The position numbers and the translations under genes were made by a program. Below the pieces are notes generated by a model. The model made no database searches, was not told the DNA's origin, and saw only the letters and a list, made by a program, of their open reading frames with translations. DNA of 64,000 nt from Ciborinia camelliae. Lineage: Eukaryota > Ascomycota > Leotiomycetes > Helotiales > Sclerotiniaceae. The DNA lies in assembly GCA_025890175.1 (NCBI GenBank), contig JANPYM010000003.1, forward strand, positions 3,147,466-3,211,465, written 5' to 3'. Below are positions 34,712 to 45,852 of the stretch, piece after piece (the stretch's first letter is position 1; every line of letters starts with the position of its first letter).

Positions 34712-37487
34712 TCACATGGACCCAACGTCTGGCATTGGTTTCTCCTTGATATCCTTAATCAAGGATCTAGAATTGGCGTTGTCCTCAAAGCTCAACTCAA
34801 TCAGGTCCTTTACCTCATCTTTTGAGAAATACAAACTAAGATGGCTCTCAAACCAAAGGAACCTAATGTCCTTCAGATTGCTCTGCAAGACTTCACTCAG
34901 AAATTGCATCTTTAGCCAATTATTTGCATAGGTTCCGATTTCATTTGCTTTGAACAGAGAATCCAGATCGTTGACTTGCTGAATTAGCAATGCTATTCTT
35001 TCGGCGGCATCTACTCCAAGATCTGTGAGTTCGAAAACATCATTGATGATTCTGGTGGCCACTGTGTTGGCCAGTGTACCAACAGCTGATGCCCAAGTTG
35101 AATATGGAAGTATCTGTTTCCATGAGGCAGACTGTTGGTTGATATGGCTGATGGCACTACGAATTGCATTTTCGCTGTCGTTATAAACGAAGTTTTGAGA
35201 ACCTAGATGATGTCAGCAAAGTTGTGGAATGATAATTACGTACACATACCACCAAGTAAGTCATTTAAGATTGCTCGTTGTGTGTCCATTTCATTTTTGT
35301 AGGCTCTCTTTCCGAAGCTTTCAAGAGGCCCAATCTCCGAATCAATCTTGACCAGATTGAAGGCTCGAGGGGGTAAGTCTGTTCGTGAATGCCATTTTGT
35401 GGAAAAACTTTTTAATTTATCAACCAGCCACATAGCATCATTATAAGAAAACCTATATTAAAAACAGTGAGAATGTTATACGGGAGGTTTAAGGCTTATA
35501 ACTTACATGTTCCCTTTTGGATCGTCGGCATAGTAACATGGAGATACAGCACGATACATTGCTAGAATTAAGGTGGGGATATTGGACAAGCCAACGGCAG
35601 CGGGTGACACCGGAATGAATTCATGACTTACAACGTTAGTGATTGGGAGACTCTAAACTTGGAGATTAGAAATACGTACTCTGGCTGCATTAATTTGGAG
35701 CCATCTTCATAGATAGTGACAATGTGGTTAAAAATCGTTATTGGCATGGATGATGTCCAATACTTCTCTGACAGTGTGACGTTACGCTTCTCTGTTGAAT
35801 TATTTGTGTTGGCAGGACTCTTCGGTATCACGGAAATCTGCGGTGGACTATCATCGAAAGGTGAATCGACAGCAATGTTATCATCATCCCCCCAGCCCCA
35901 AGCATCTTCTTCATCGGGTTGAAGATCCTCTTCTCGAAGGGGGGATATGGAGATTGTGCTGGCGCTCCGTTCCTCGTCAAGTGAAGCTCGGTTTCTCATC
36001 ACAGGGTGAGTTTCTTCCTCTTCCTCATCTTCTGCATCACCCCAGCCCCAATCATCTTTCACCGTCTCGCCACTTGAAGTAACATGCATACTATCATCCT
36101 TGGTGACCATACGCATTTCCACACGTTTAGCTTCTTGAGGTAGACCAACACCTGGCATTGCTCTATTAGTATGACAAGTATAAACCGAGAAAAGAATCTA
36201 TATGTAGCGATGGAGAGGGTGATTGCACATACCAATGGCTAACGCATTACGAATTTGGTCTAGTGATGTTTCTCTCTTCTTAGTCAACCAAATTTTGGAA
36301 GCGCCGGCAACCCAATCATGAAACTCCTCTGCTCCTGGCCAATTCAAAGATTCCAAGGTGTCAGCAAATTCACCCGCTTGGGCGAGCGCTTTTTGATAGG
36401 CGACCATATCGCTTAGCGAAGTTGGTACAGATGATTCTAGCCACGTTCCAATTATTATTTTAGATAGATCAGGCATCATCGCCGCGGACAAGGACTCCAC
36501 CATCGACTTGGGTAAGTTCTGATCCAGAAAGCGAATGATGTCTATAATATCCTCAAACAAGGATTTTATGGTAGAATCTGCTTCCTCCTCGGTAACACGG
36601 AGAGTGTTGTTCTCAATGCATATTTTGAAAAGAGATGTCGATTCCAGACCGGTCCGATGTTGTACAATGGCTTCATTTAACTTCTCCCATAAATCTTTAC
36701 CAAACGTATCAAGCTCTTTAAATCTCGCCAATCCAACTGCGACATTTTCTAAGGTTGTTGAAATGCCGCTGAGCTCCTTGTGGATCGTCATAGAAGCTTC
36801 TCCGGGCTGAACACATATCAATGATTTCCGGATTGCATTAAGCTGTTCGTTAATGGAACTTTTCAATCCATAGTATCTTGTGTCCAGAAGCCGCATCGCT
36901 CTTACAGTCCTATCCGCTGGAATTTCTGATATCTGATTGCCTGCAACGTCGAGTGAGTGTAACGCCTCGTGAATCTCATGTTTTTCCGCTTCCTCCGCAG
37001 CTTTGTCAAGGAAATCATTCGCACGCTTCATGGATTGCAAGCGTTCCATAAGTTGCGCGTTAAACTCAATTTCCTTGACCAAAAGTTCGACATGATTTTT
37101 GTGGTTTTGTACATCAGTAACTCGGGCTTCATCCGCTTCTGCTTGTTGGACGATTTCGTTTGCAAGTTTCCTTGATTTATCGATATCGTGCTGGAGGGCT
37201 TCGGCATGTTTTATCCATGTATCGACATCAGCGCTTTCACCACTAATTTGACGAATTTCTGTCTGCATGTGTTACAGTCAGTAGCAAAAACCAACGGTAA
37301 TGATTGGCAGCTTTTGGAGACTCACTTCGAGAGATAGTTTAGCTTGATTCAGAGCTTCTACAGCTGCTGGCAGAGCTTCGTTTTCAATCACGGATGCAGA
37401 GATTGACTCGTCTGGGAACTCTCCATTGGAAGCAAAATCAATGAGGGTTTGGCTGAGTTGACCGGCAGCCATCGTGGAGGAGGCCAT
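34712..37487 (-). CDS. Dsl1/ZW10-family vesicle tethering protein
   Basis: Six exons (37487-37326, 37262-36233, 36160-35680, 35626-35507, 35452-35250, 35202-34712) join in frame to about 828 residues. The N-terminal 390 residues are helical with coiled-coil character, as in ZW10/Dsl1 proteins. A central acidic linker carries DDWGWGD at about 435 and DAWGWGDDD at about 485. A helical C-terminal domain follows. In yeast, Dsl1 is the ER tether for COPI vesicles, and its acidic loop binds COPI coat subunits through tryptophan motifs; the two WGW motifs here fit that role. Fold assignment is from overall pattern and motif, since the primary sequence is poorly conserved. Donor GTACGT at 35679 was chosen because the alternative GTATTT leads to an immediate stop. 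Confidence 0.75.
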
Positions 37488-38216
37488 GGTGTCGAAGTAT
37501 CACAAAAAGTGGTAAATGTTGAAATTGTGGACAATGGATTGTGCTAATTAGCACCCCCGCCGTTATCTTCACGTAATTCCCAGATAAAAGAGAATCTGCG
37601 GGAGTGAAGTTTAGTTTTTTTGTTCTTTACTACTATTTTTCTTAGAACAGATAATCATCTATGATCATGGAAGCAGGTCCGGGAGCAGGTATGATCGATC
37701 ATGATTTAAGGTTAACCTATCTGCTGACTAAGAATATATTCAAACGCGCGGTATATTCAAACGCGCGGTTAAGCTAGCGTTTGACATCTCGCCAATCACA
37801 ATTCACAAGCGCTAAAGTACTTTTCCACGCCACATCACAATTCCATCCCATCGTTCGTTGTAAAGTTGTAACTTTATATTTGGATCATCCACCATTACTC
37901 AAACCATTCTTTGTTTTTTATGAAAGATTTGGTATCCAAAATATCTTTACATACGAGGTAACTTATCCATCACTGCCTCTCTCCTAGCTAGAGGCTTCTT
38001 CTCACTTCTCCTGGCGACCTCAATTCGCCAGTTTTCCCGTTGGACCAGGTCTGGATATCACAAAACCCAACAAAGGTACGACAATACTTGCCAATAGTAC
38101 CAATTTTTTTTCTCTATCACATTGTTCTCCCCAATTTTTCAAAGTCCTTCAAAAAGGTCTTTATATTCTACAAAGTAGCTTCTTTGTTGATTTTAGTACC
38201 ACTCATCCTCATCTTC
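37488..38216. other. divergent intergenic region
   Basis: Promoter region between the Dsl1-like gene (minus) and the M16 protease gene (plus). It includes a 17-bp direct repeat at 37736-37769. Confidence 0.5.
37736..37769. repeat. 17-bp direct repeat ATATTCAAACGCGCGGT x2
   Basis: Two adjacent identical copies of ATATTCAAACGCGCGGT, followed 10 bases later by a related GCGTTTGA word in inverse orientation. The CGCGCG core and position in a divergent promoter suggest a possible MBF-like or other binding site (inference). Confidence 0.75.
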
Positions 38217-38609
38217 ATGGCGGGGTATAACTTGCCCCGCAAATTGTTGTCTCTGGCCGTGGCTATCGTTCCCTTCCTTGCTGTTGTGCTTTACCAAGCG
38301 GTGGATTCAACCTGGTATGCTATATTATACTATCGCAATTCAATCCAAAATCCTTTCATTTACTCCTGCCCAATTTTGTCAATTTAGTATTGTACAGACG
38401 GTGATGATCATGATGAGATTCAAATACCTCTTTCATTCTTTTTGGTCTTGGAAACTTATGTAATTTCCTTTTTCCTATTCCATTTTATAAAACCTCGACT
38501 TACTGGGAGTTAACGTAATTTTTCACGTGGATAAATTTCAATTGCGTTTAAACCTCATTCTAATGAATATTACAGGTATTCTTCTGGAAGAGAGCTGCCC
38601 AACTTTTGG

Positions 38610-41600
38610 ATGCCCAACTCCTTCATCAAAATGCCAAGTCAAACGAAGAAAACTTATTTCCGTACGGTGCAAAATTTCAAGACTGATTATGCCCCTACCA
38701 ACGTCACCCAATATGTCTCGGAACGTACTGGTATGAATGTTGTCGTGGTTGATCAGAAGGGACCTCAAGTCAATGGATATTTTGCATTAGCTACGGAAAT
38801 TTTCGACGACTCTGGATCACCGCATACCTTAGAACATCTCTGCTTTATGGGATCTAGAAGCTACCAGTACAAAGGCTTACTCGATAAGCTTGCCACCAGA
38901 GCTTACTCTAATACCAATGCATGGACCGCTACGGATCATACGGCCTATACATTAGAAACAGCAGGATGGGAAGGATTTTCTCAGATTCTCCCTGTTTACC
39001 TTGAGCACTTGATCTTACCCACACTGACAGAGGAGGGTTGCTACACTGAAGTGCATCATATTGATGGCGAAGGTAACGATGCAGGTGTAGTATATTCCGA
39101 AATGCAAGGAATTCAGAACACCGGCTCTGATATTATGGACCTACGTGCTAGGCAACTTCTTTATCCCGAAAACGTTGGATTCCGTTATGAGACTGGTGGC
39201 TTGATGGAGAATCTGCGTATCTTGACCCCAGAGCGAATCCGTGCATTTCACAGAGAGATGTATCAACCTAAAAACCTTTGCCTTATTTTAATTGGTGAGG
39301 TAGATCAGAAAGAATTGCTTGAAATATTGGACACCTTTGAAGAGGGTATCCTAAATGATATTCCATCTCCAACTGCTCCATTCAAGAGGTACGTGTGATC
39401 AATTCCGGTAATGAATGTCATTCTGACGTATATAGACCATGGGTGGATTCAGCCCAACCACCAGCGCTCACCAAAACCATAATTGAGACTGTAACCTTTC
39501 CCGAGGAGGACGAGTCAATGGGAGAGATTTGGGTTGGTATGTTTGGTCCTGATTGCAAGAATTCTGTAGAGACCGCTGCTCTTAATGTTCTCCTAGCGTA
39601 TCTCGCTGGATCTTCCGTTTCGGTCCTTGAGAACGTTATGGTCGAAAAAGAGGAGCTTGCGAGTTCGATCGCATACTGGTGGGACGCTAGACCAAATTCC
39701 GTGATTTGGTTTCAACCAACTGGAGTACAAACCGAAAAACTTGCATTCGTAGAGAAACGTCTCTTTGAACTTCTCAGGGAGACTGCGGAGAATCCTCTGG
39801 ATATGACATACATGAAGAATTGCTTAGAAAGAGAACGCAGACAATGCAACTTCGAGGCCGAGAGCTCTCAACGTTTCTATGCCGAAGTCATCATAAATGA
39901 CTTTCTTTTCGGTAAAAGAGATGGCTCTACGTTGAGGGAGTTGGCTACACACGCGGAATTCGATACAATCAGTAAATGGAGTGAGCAACAATGGAAAGAC
40001 ATCTTGAGAAAATGGATTGTTGATGCGCCTCACGTTTCTTTACTCGGGACTCCCTCGAAAGAGATGTCGGAGAAAATAAAGAGAGAAGAAGAGACTCGAG
40101 TTGCAGAGCGAAAAGAACAACTGGGAGTAGAAGGACTCGAAAAGTTGGCAGCAAAACTTAAGGCAGCAATTGCCAAGAATGATGCCGAGATACCCGCTTC
40201 ACTTCTACAGAAGTTTTCCGTACCTGGAACTGATTCAATTCATTTCCATAAATCGACTACCGCCAGGTCTGGCTTGGCTAAGAAACTGGGTACACCTGAA
40301 AATGACATTCAAAGAGTCATTGATTCGCAAGCATCTGAACTTCCCTTGTTCTTGCAATTTGAGCATGTCCCAACAAATTTTGTGCACTTGTCATTACATT
40401 TTGGTACTACGGAGATTCCTTTGGAGCATAGACCCCTCCTTAGTCTATTCATAGACAATTTCTTCGATACACCTATTCTCCGCGACGGTAAGCGAATAGA
40501 ATTTGAGCAAGTCGTTACAGAACTAGAACATGACACCATCAAATACGAAATGAGAGGAGGTTCCACTCTTGGTGATGCAGAAGGACTCATGATTCGATTC
40601 CGAGTTGAGCGAGAAAAGTACGAAACAGCCATCGAATGGATCCGGACCATGATGTTCGACAGCATTTTTGATGCCACGCGTCTTAACACCGCGGTCACCA
40701 AAATCCTCGCTGATATTCCCGACAACAAACGCGATGGAAATAACATGCTTTACACCGCCGAAGGTATGCTCCACATGTCTAATGAATCGAGCATGAAAGC
40801 ACGAACTACTCTTGTAAAATCCGTCTATATGAAGCGCCTCAAAAAGCTTCTCAAAAAAGAACCCGAAACCGTCATTGGCTGGCTTGAATCCCTCCGTAAA
40901 TCCATCTTTAAATTCAACAACATCAGAGCCCTCGTCGTTGCAAATATCGACAAACTCCCATCCCCAGTCCAAGCTTGGAATCCTCTTATCTCCTCCCTCG
41001 ACAAACCTACCCCCGAAAAGGATCTCCTCCCCATCCGCAAACAGCACACACTCCTCTCTGAAGACGGAAAAAATCTCGGCCAAGCAGGCGCCATCATCAT
41101 TCCAATGCCTACCTGCGACTCCTCATTCCTCCTAACGAATTCGCGCGGTACAAATTCTTACACCGATCCCCAACTTCCCGCACTCCGCGTAGCTCTGTCT
41201 TTCCTTCGCGCCGTAGAAGGTCCATTGTGGACCGCTATCCGTGGAACTGGTCTTGGATATGGATCATCATTTCACAACGATCTTGACACCGGATTTGTGC
41301 AATTCAGCGTCTATCGCTCTCCTGATGTATTCCGTGCTTTTGCTGCTGGCAAGAAAATCCTCGAGGAATATATCTCTGGCGACAAGAAAATGGAAGATGC
41401 AGCACTAGAAGCGGCTATTAGTGATATAGTGGTTGAAGTTGTTAATACCCAAGTCACGATGGATCAAGCTGGGCAAGATAAGTTCGTAAAGGGGGTTATG
41501 AAGGGTTTGCCCGAGAATCATAATGAAGAGTTGTTGAGAAAGGTTAGGGATGTAGGGAGGGAGGAAATTAGAGGGGTTATGAAGGATGTTTTGATGAAGA

Positions 41601-41957
41601 CTTTTGAGCCGGGGATGAGTAATATTATTGTTACTTGTGCGCCGATTATGGAGGAGGTATGTTTTCTCCGTTTCTCTCCTTTTTCCTCGCATACTCACCC
41701 CTTCTATCTTATCCATTGGAGACCCCACCCTTCTAAGCATCTATACTAACCAAACAAATCAGGCCATAGTAAAGAACTTCCAATCCCTCAACTTCAAAAC
41801 CCAAGTTCGCACGCTCGCGAGCTTCGAAGATGATTATGGGTTGGCTGCGCCGGAAGATGATGGTGAGGATGAAGAAGATGACGAAGATGATGATGAAGAA
41901 ATGGATGACGGGGAAGATTGCAGCGAGGAGGAAAGTGATGTCGAGATGAAAAATTAG
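38610..41957 (+). CDS. M16-family zinc metalloprotease (Sdd3/YOL098C-like)
   Basis: Exons 38610-39388, 39436-41656 and 41763-41957 give about 1064 residues (1057 if translation begins at the second ATG, 38631). The inverted zinc motif HTLEHLCFMGS (HxxEH) lies near residue 70, and a downstream Glu (GVVYSEMQGIQN) about 75 residues later completes the site. FKTDYAPTNVTQY and SNTNAWTATDHTAYTLETAGWEGF are typical of this cytosolic-type M16 branch, related to yeast YOL098C. These are large two-lobed peptidases degrading short peptides. The last exon encodes a very acidic Asp/Glu run (about 40 residues). An optional upstream exon, 38217-38314, could splice in frame through a 261-nt intron and would add a hydrophobic anchor; this is unproven. 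Confidence 0.88.
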
Positions 41958-42618
41958 TTTGAAATGGAAAAATTTAGTGCGGAGGAAAAGCAATTCTTTT
42001 TTTTTATTTTTTAAAAAAGTAGCTGCCATCACCGTCTTTTGATTTCTTTCATTAGATAGGAAGGACAGTCAGATAGGTACGGTTACATTTACTATTTATC
42101 ATACCAACAAATTACTACCTACTTGTAGGTGAAATGAAATGAAATGGCGAATATCCAGATATTTTTTGTCGTATGCTCAGTATGTATTGTATCTTCATGA
42201 TTGATTGATTGATTGATTACCTGGTAGATAATAGGCCACTAATTGTTCAACAGTGAGCTATCTATCCATGAATCAATATGCTCAGCACTCATACTTGAGG
42301 TAGAAGAAGTATGTTTCGTAGTTAGGTAGATATGAAAAGTTAATCAATCTTCTGTATTCGGCTCATAGCATAGCGCTGAATACGCACTCGGTAGGGAGGA
42401 AAAGAAAAGTGTTATCGGATATCTGAAAGAACCATTCATTCATACCGTATCCCCCACATCATATCATGTCACACCAGCCAGCTAGCCATCCTTATTGATA
42501 AAAATCCAGTTTCATAAAATAACCCAGCCGTCCAATTCACACCGTCCCGTCCATCCCGAATCAACCCCTCCCACAAACTCCACCCGCTTAAGTCCCATCC
42601 CATCCCATCCCATCCCAT
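41958..42618. other. convergent intergenic region
   Basis: Between the 3' ends of the M16 gene and RAD7. Contains TGATTGATTGATT near 42200 and a (CATCC)n run at 42595-42617. Confidence 0.5.
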
Positions 42619-44705
42619 TCACCAAGCACTAACTCCACTCCCCTCAATCTGCATACCCATCGCATTAGGCATACCGATAAGAATCTTGCCCTTGGGCACC
42701 CTCACATCCCTGACTTTAAAATTGCCAAAGATGATCAACTTCTTCAATTTCGGACACGTTCTGAAGATGCTCTCGACGACAAAATCATTGACTTCCTGAC
42801 AGAAAGAAAGATTCATCTCTTGTAATTCCGGGTATGTTTTCATGACCGAGAATGCGCTCTCGAAACTTTCCAGGGAGATGTGTCTGCAAGAATTGATATC
42901 GAGGTAGCGGAGCGCGGCGCCTGAATGCGCCATGAGGGCCTCGAAACCCTGGGAGCAGAGGCCGATGTCATCGGGATTGTCACGCGGGACCGAGGCATCC
43001 ACGTGGCGGTTCTTGGAGAGATCGATGAAGGATAGTGGTGGATTGTACCAGTTTGTGAAGAGGTTTGCGAAACCTGCGTCTGTCATGACACTGTTGTCGG
43101 TGATGCGCAGTTTGTTTATATTTTGACAGTTGTCATGAATAGCGTTCAGAACTGAATCATTGATTTTGTGGACGCGGCCGAGGGAAAGAGTGCGAAGTTG
43201 AGGTCCGATGCTATCAAGGATTTGAACATACGGGGCCGAGGTTTTAGTTTTCTGGATCTCGAGTCCGAGGTGTTGGAGAGTGGAGATACGGGAGATGTGA
43301 GCAATACCGTCGTCTGTGACTTTTTGATTGTGAGATATTTTGAGACGAGTCAGTTGTGGACATTTCTTTGCGATCATGTCTATTTGATCATCGCCAAATT
43401 GACCATCTGTGTGGTAAACTTTGAAGGATTTGAGGTATGAACCTTTCTCGGTGAAATAACGGTTCCAATAATTATCACTGATGAGATTGCTACCAGACAA
43501 ACTGAGGTGCTCAAGTTTGATAGTAGTTGCTAGAAGGTGATCCATCACTTTGTCTTTGAATTGTATACCAGATCTAATACGTAGTGATTTGATGCTTGGT
43601 ACAACTTGGAAAATTCGAATATAATCGTCTGAAGTTAGGTATGCCCCTTCATAGATAGTGATGATTTCTCGACCATTTTGAAGGAACAAGTCCAAGGTGT
43701 TGGAACGCAAAAGACGCCTCTTAGAAAGTATGGCTGACAATTTATCCATAAGTGGTTCTGGTAAATCTCCCAAGTCCTCGGCCATGTCGACATTTTTGGC
43801 CAAAGTCTCAATACACAAGGTCATTAAATCTTTTGCACCTGGATATATACCATCGAGAAGATTACTCTGAGTCTTTCTTCTTTGGGCACCTGCTTGAGTC
43901 TTTCGTTTCTTCCTAGCTTGTCCTTCTTCCTGGTTCAATTCTTTCGTACACTGTGGGCAAAGAAGACCTCCATCTGCACCGGTTCGACTATACGCTGTAA
44001 CCGTGAATCTCTTCTCGCAAATTTCGCAATTCTCTATTTGGCCTGGCAAAGGTGCCATACTTTCATTGAAAAAGCGAAGGGCAGCTTCATCTTCGCCGGA
44101 GACATCTTCATCTGATCCATATGCTTTTCGGCGTTGAAACTGTTTGGAGGCTTTAATCTTGGCAATTGCTTTCTGCAAACTTGTCAGTCCTCCATTTCAA
44201 CCCATAATGAATCGCAGCCATACCTCTTCATCCTTCTTTCTCTTATTCTTTTGTTCTTCACTTTCATTCAGGCGGGATCTTGTACGTGTAGCAATCTCTG
44301 GCGCAGCAGGTATAGATTCATCTTCATTTTCATCCCCATTTCCAACTTCTTCAGCGGTTTGTGAGGCAAGTGCAGCAGCTCGACGAGCATTTGCATATTG
44401 ACGAATTTGGGTGGCATTTATATTATGAGACTGCGCAAACGATCAGTAATTGAAATCCGCACACTTAGAATAGGATTTAGTATCGTACCGCAAGGAAGTC
44501 GGTCAACGCAGATTGACTACGATTTATATCAGTACATTTAAGAGCCCGGGAATTGAAAGGGAATCTTACGGTCCACGAATAGGTCTTCTCGGTGCTGGAG
44601 CTCCTGGGCCATTAGGAGCACCAGGTGGAGGGGGAGGGGGAGGATTCCTGCGATGTAATATTCAGTAAGTAGCAAATGGGATATAGTAAATGGCAAAACA
44701 TACAT
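42619..44705 (-). CDS. RAD7: DNA repair protein Rad7 (leucine-rich repeats)
   Basis: Six exons: a 2-base coding exon end (44705-44704), then 44647-44570, 44516-44489 (28 nt), 44430-44224, and 44172-42619, preceded by untranslated leader, for about 622 residues. The N-terminus reads Pro-rich then RGPQSALTDFLASHNINATQ, the conserved Rad7 start. A CEICEKRF...LLCPQC zinc-binding pair lies near 155-180. About a dozen leucine-rich repeats fill the rest. In yeast, Rad7 and Rad16 form NEF4, needed for global-genome nucleotide excision repair of non-transcribed DNA, together with Abf1 and a cullin ligase. The start codon is split AT|G by intron 1 (44703-44648); unspliced RNA would start out of frame. 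Confidence 0.9.
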
Positions 44706-45852
44706 TTTTGCTTAATTCCGGTATAAAACTCTTCAATATCAGAAAGTTTGATGTACAAAAACTGTAGTCTTTGTGTAGGTAGTAATAGGCTTACTTTCGT
44801 TGAATAGGACTGGAGTGCCTTTGTGACCAAAAATAGGAATTGATTGTATCGTCGTCGGTATCCTTTGATGGAACTTTTTGCTCTCAGGACGAGCTTTCGT
44901 GGCTGTAGATATATATTTGGAAATCTTAAAATAAGTAGAGGTCGATAGGTAACAAAGATCTTTTTATTTCATTCTTCACCTCATCTCATCTCATAATCAA
45001 AATCAAAATCAAAGTCTCTTTATTCTCTCTCTTCTTTTCATTTCGCCTCCCATGAGTCTCATCTGAATTCCGCATAAAGTGTTATTTACCCACAGACCGC
45101 GATAGGACTTATCTTTACATGATATTGTATTACATAATCAATGGAATCTTCGAAATCCACCAATCACATTCCAATGGTTGCCTAAAACAACACGTGAGTT
45201 GGCGTTCCAAGAATTATGGATCGCGTCTTTCATTCTTATCTGACGAATGACGTGCCGTGGATTTTCTAGGCAGGAGGGGATGGGTGGCAACATCAATTCT
45301 CATTCTCATTTTCATTTTCAACTCCAAATTCTTTCATCAACAGTACAGTACATACATTCCTTGAGAATTTCGAGTAAAGTAGAGATTGTGAATAACTTCA
45401 TCATCTTTCTTCTTGATTCTACAATTCAATTCACTTCACTCTTCCCCTCCTCTCTCCTCCCCTCCCCTCCCTTTCTTTCTTTTTCTTTCATTCATTCATC
45501 CCGGATCCTTTCATCTTCTAGGCAGTTCTATCCATTAGGTCCTATCACATCACCTATTGTGATAACGCCTAGAGTTGCAACTGCAACCTACAGACTTTCA
45601 TTATTCCCTCTCTCCAAAGTGTTTTCTAAAGTTCAACAACCACATCCTATCCACTATCTCATCTATCATACCTCCATAACCCTAAAGGGTCGATATACAT
45701 CATCCGAAGATATCAATACATTCGTTCTTGTAGATTGAACCGTCGGTGTTTCTTTCATTTTGATAGTGTCGCCTTCCCGGAAACCCCTCTTTTTCGATCA
45801 AATCACCCTTGATACTCTCCTTGACGTTCCCGCTTTGTCGAATTCAATAAAT
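44706..45852. promoter_or_regulatory. shared RAD7-RAD16 divergent promoter region
   Basis: The 1.15 kb between the two start codons includes both 5' leaders. Pyrimidine-rich tracts (about 45420-45500, with CCTCTCCTCCCCTCCCC) are typical of fungal leaders or promoters. No specific damage-response element was identified by eye. Frames at 45247-45738 are judged to be leader sequence. Confidence 0.55.

Noticed and set aside
45247..45738. 163-residue frame upstream of RAD16
   Set aside because: Ser/Ile/Phe-rich translation of a pyrimidine-rich leader; the RAD16 start at 45853 is better supported.
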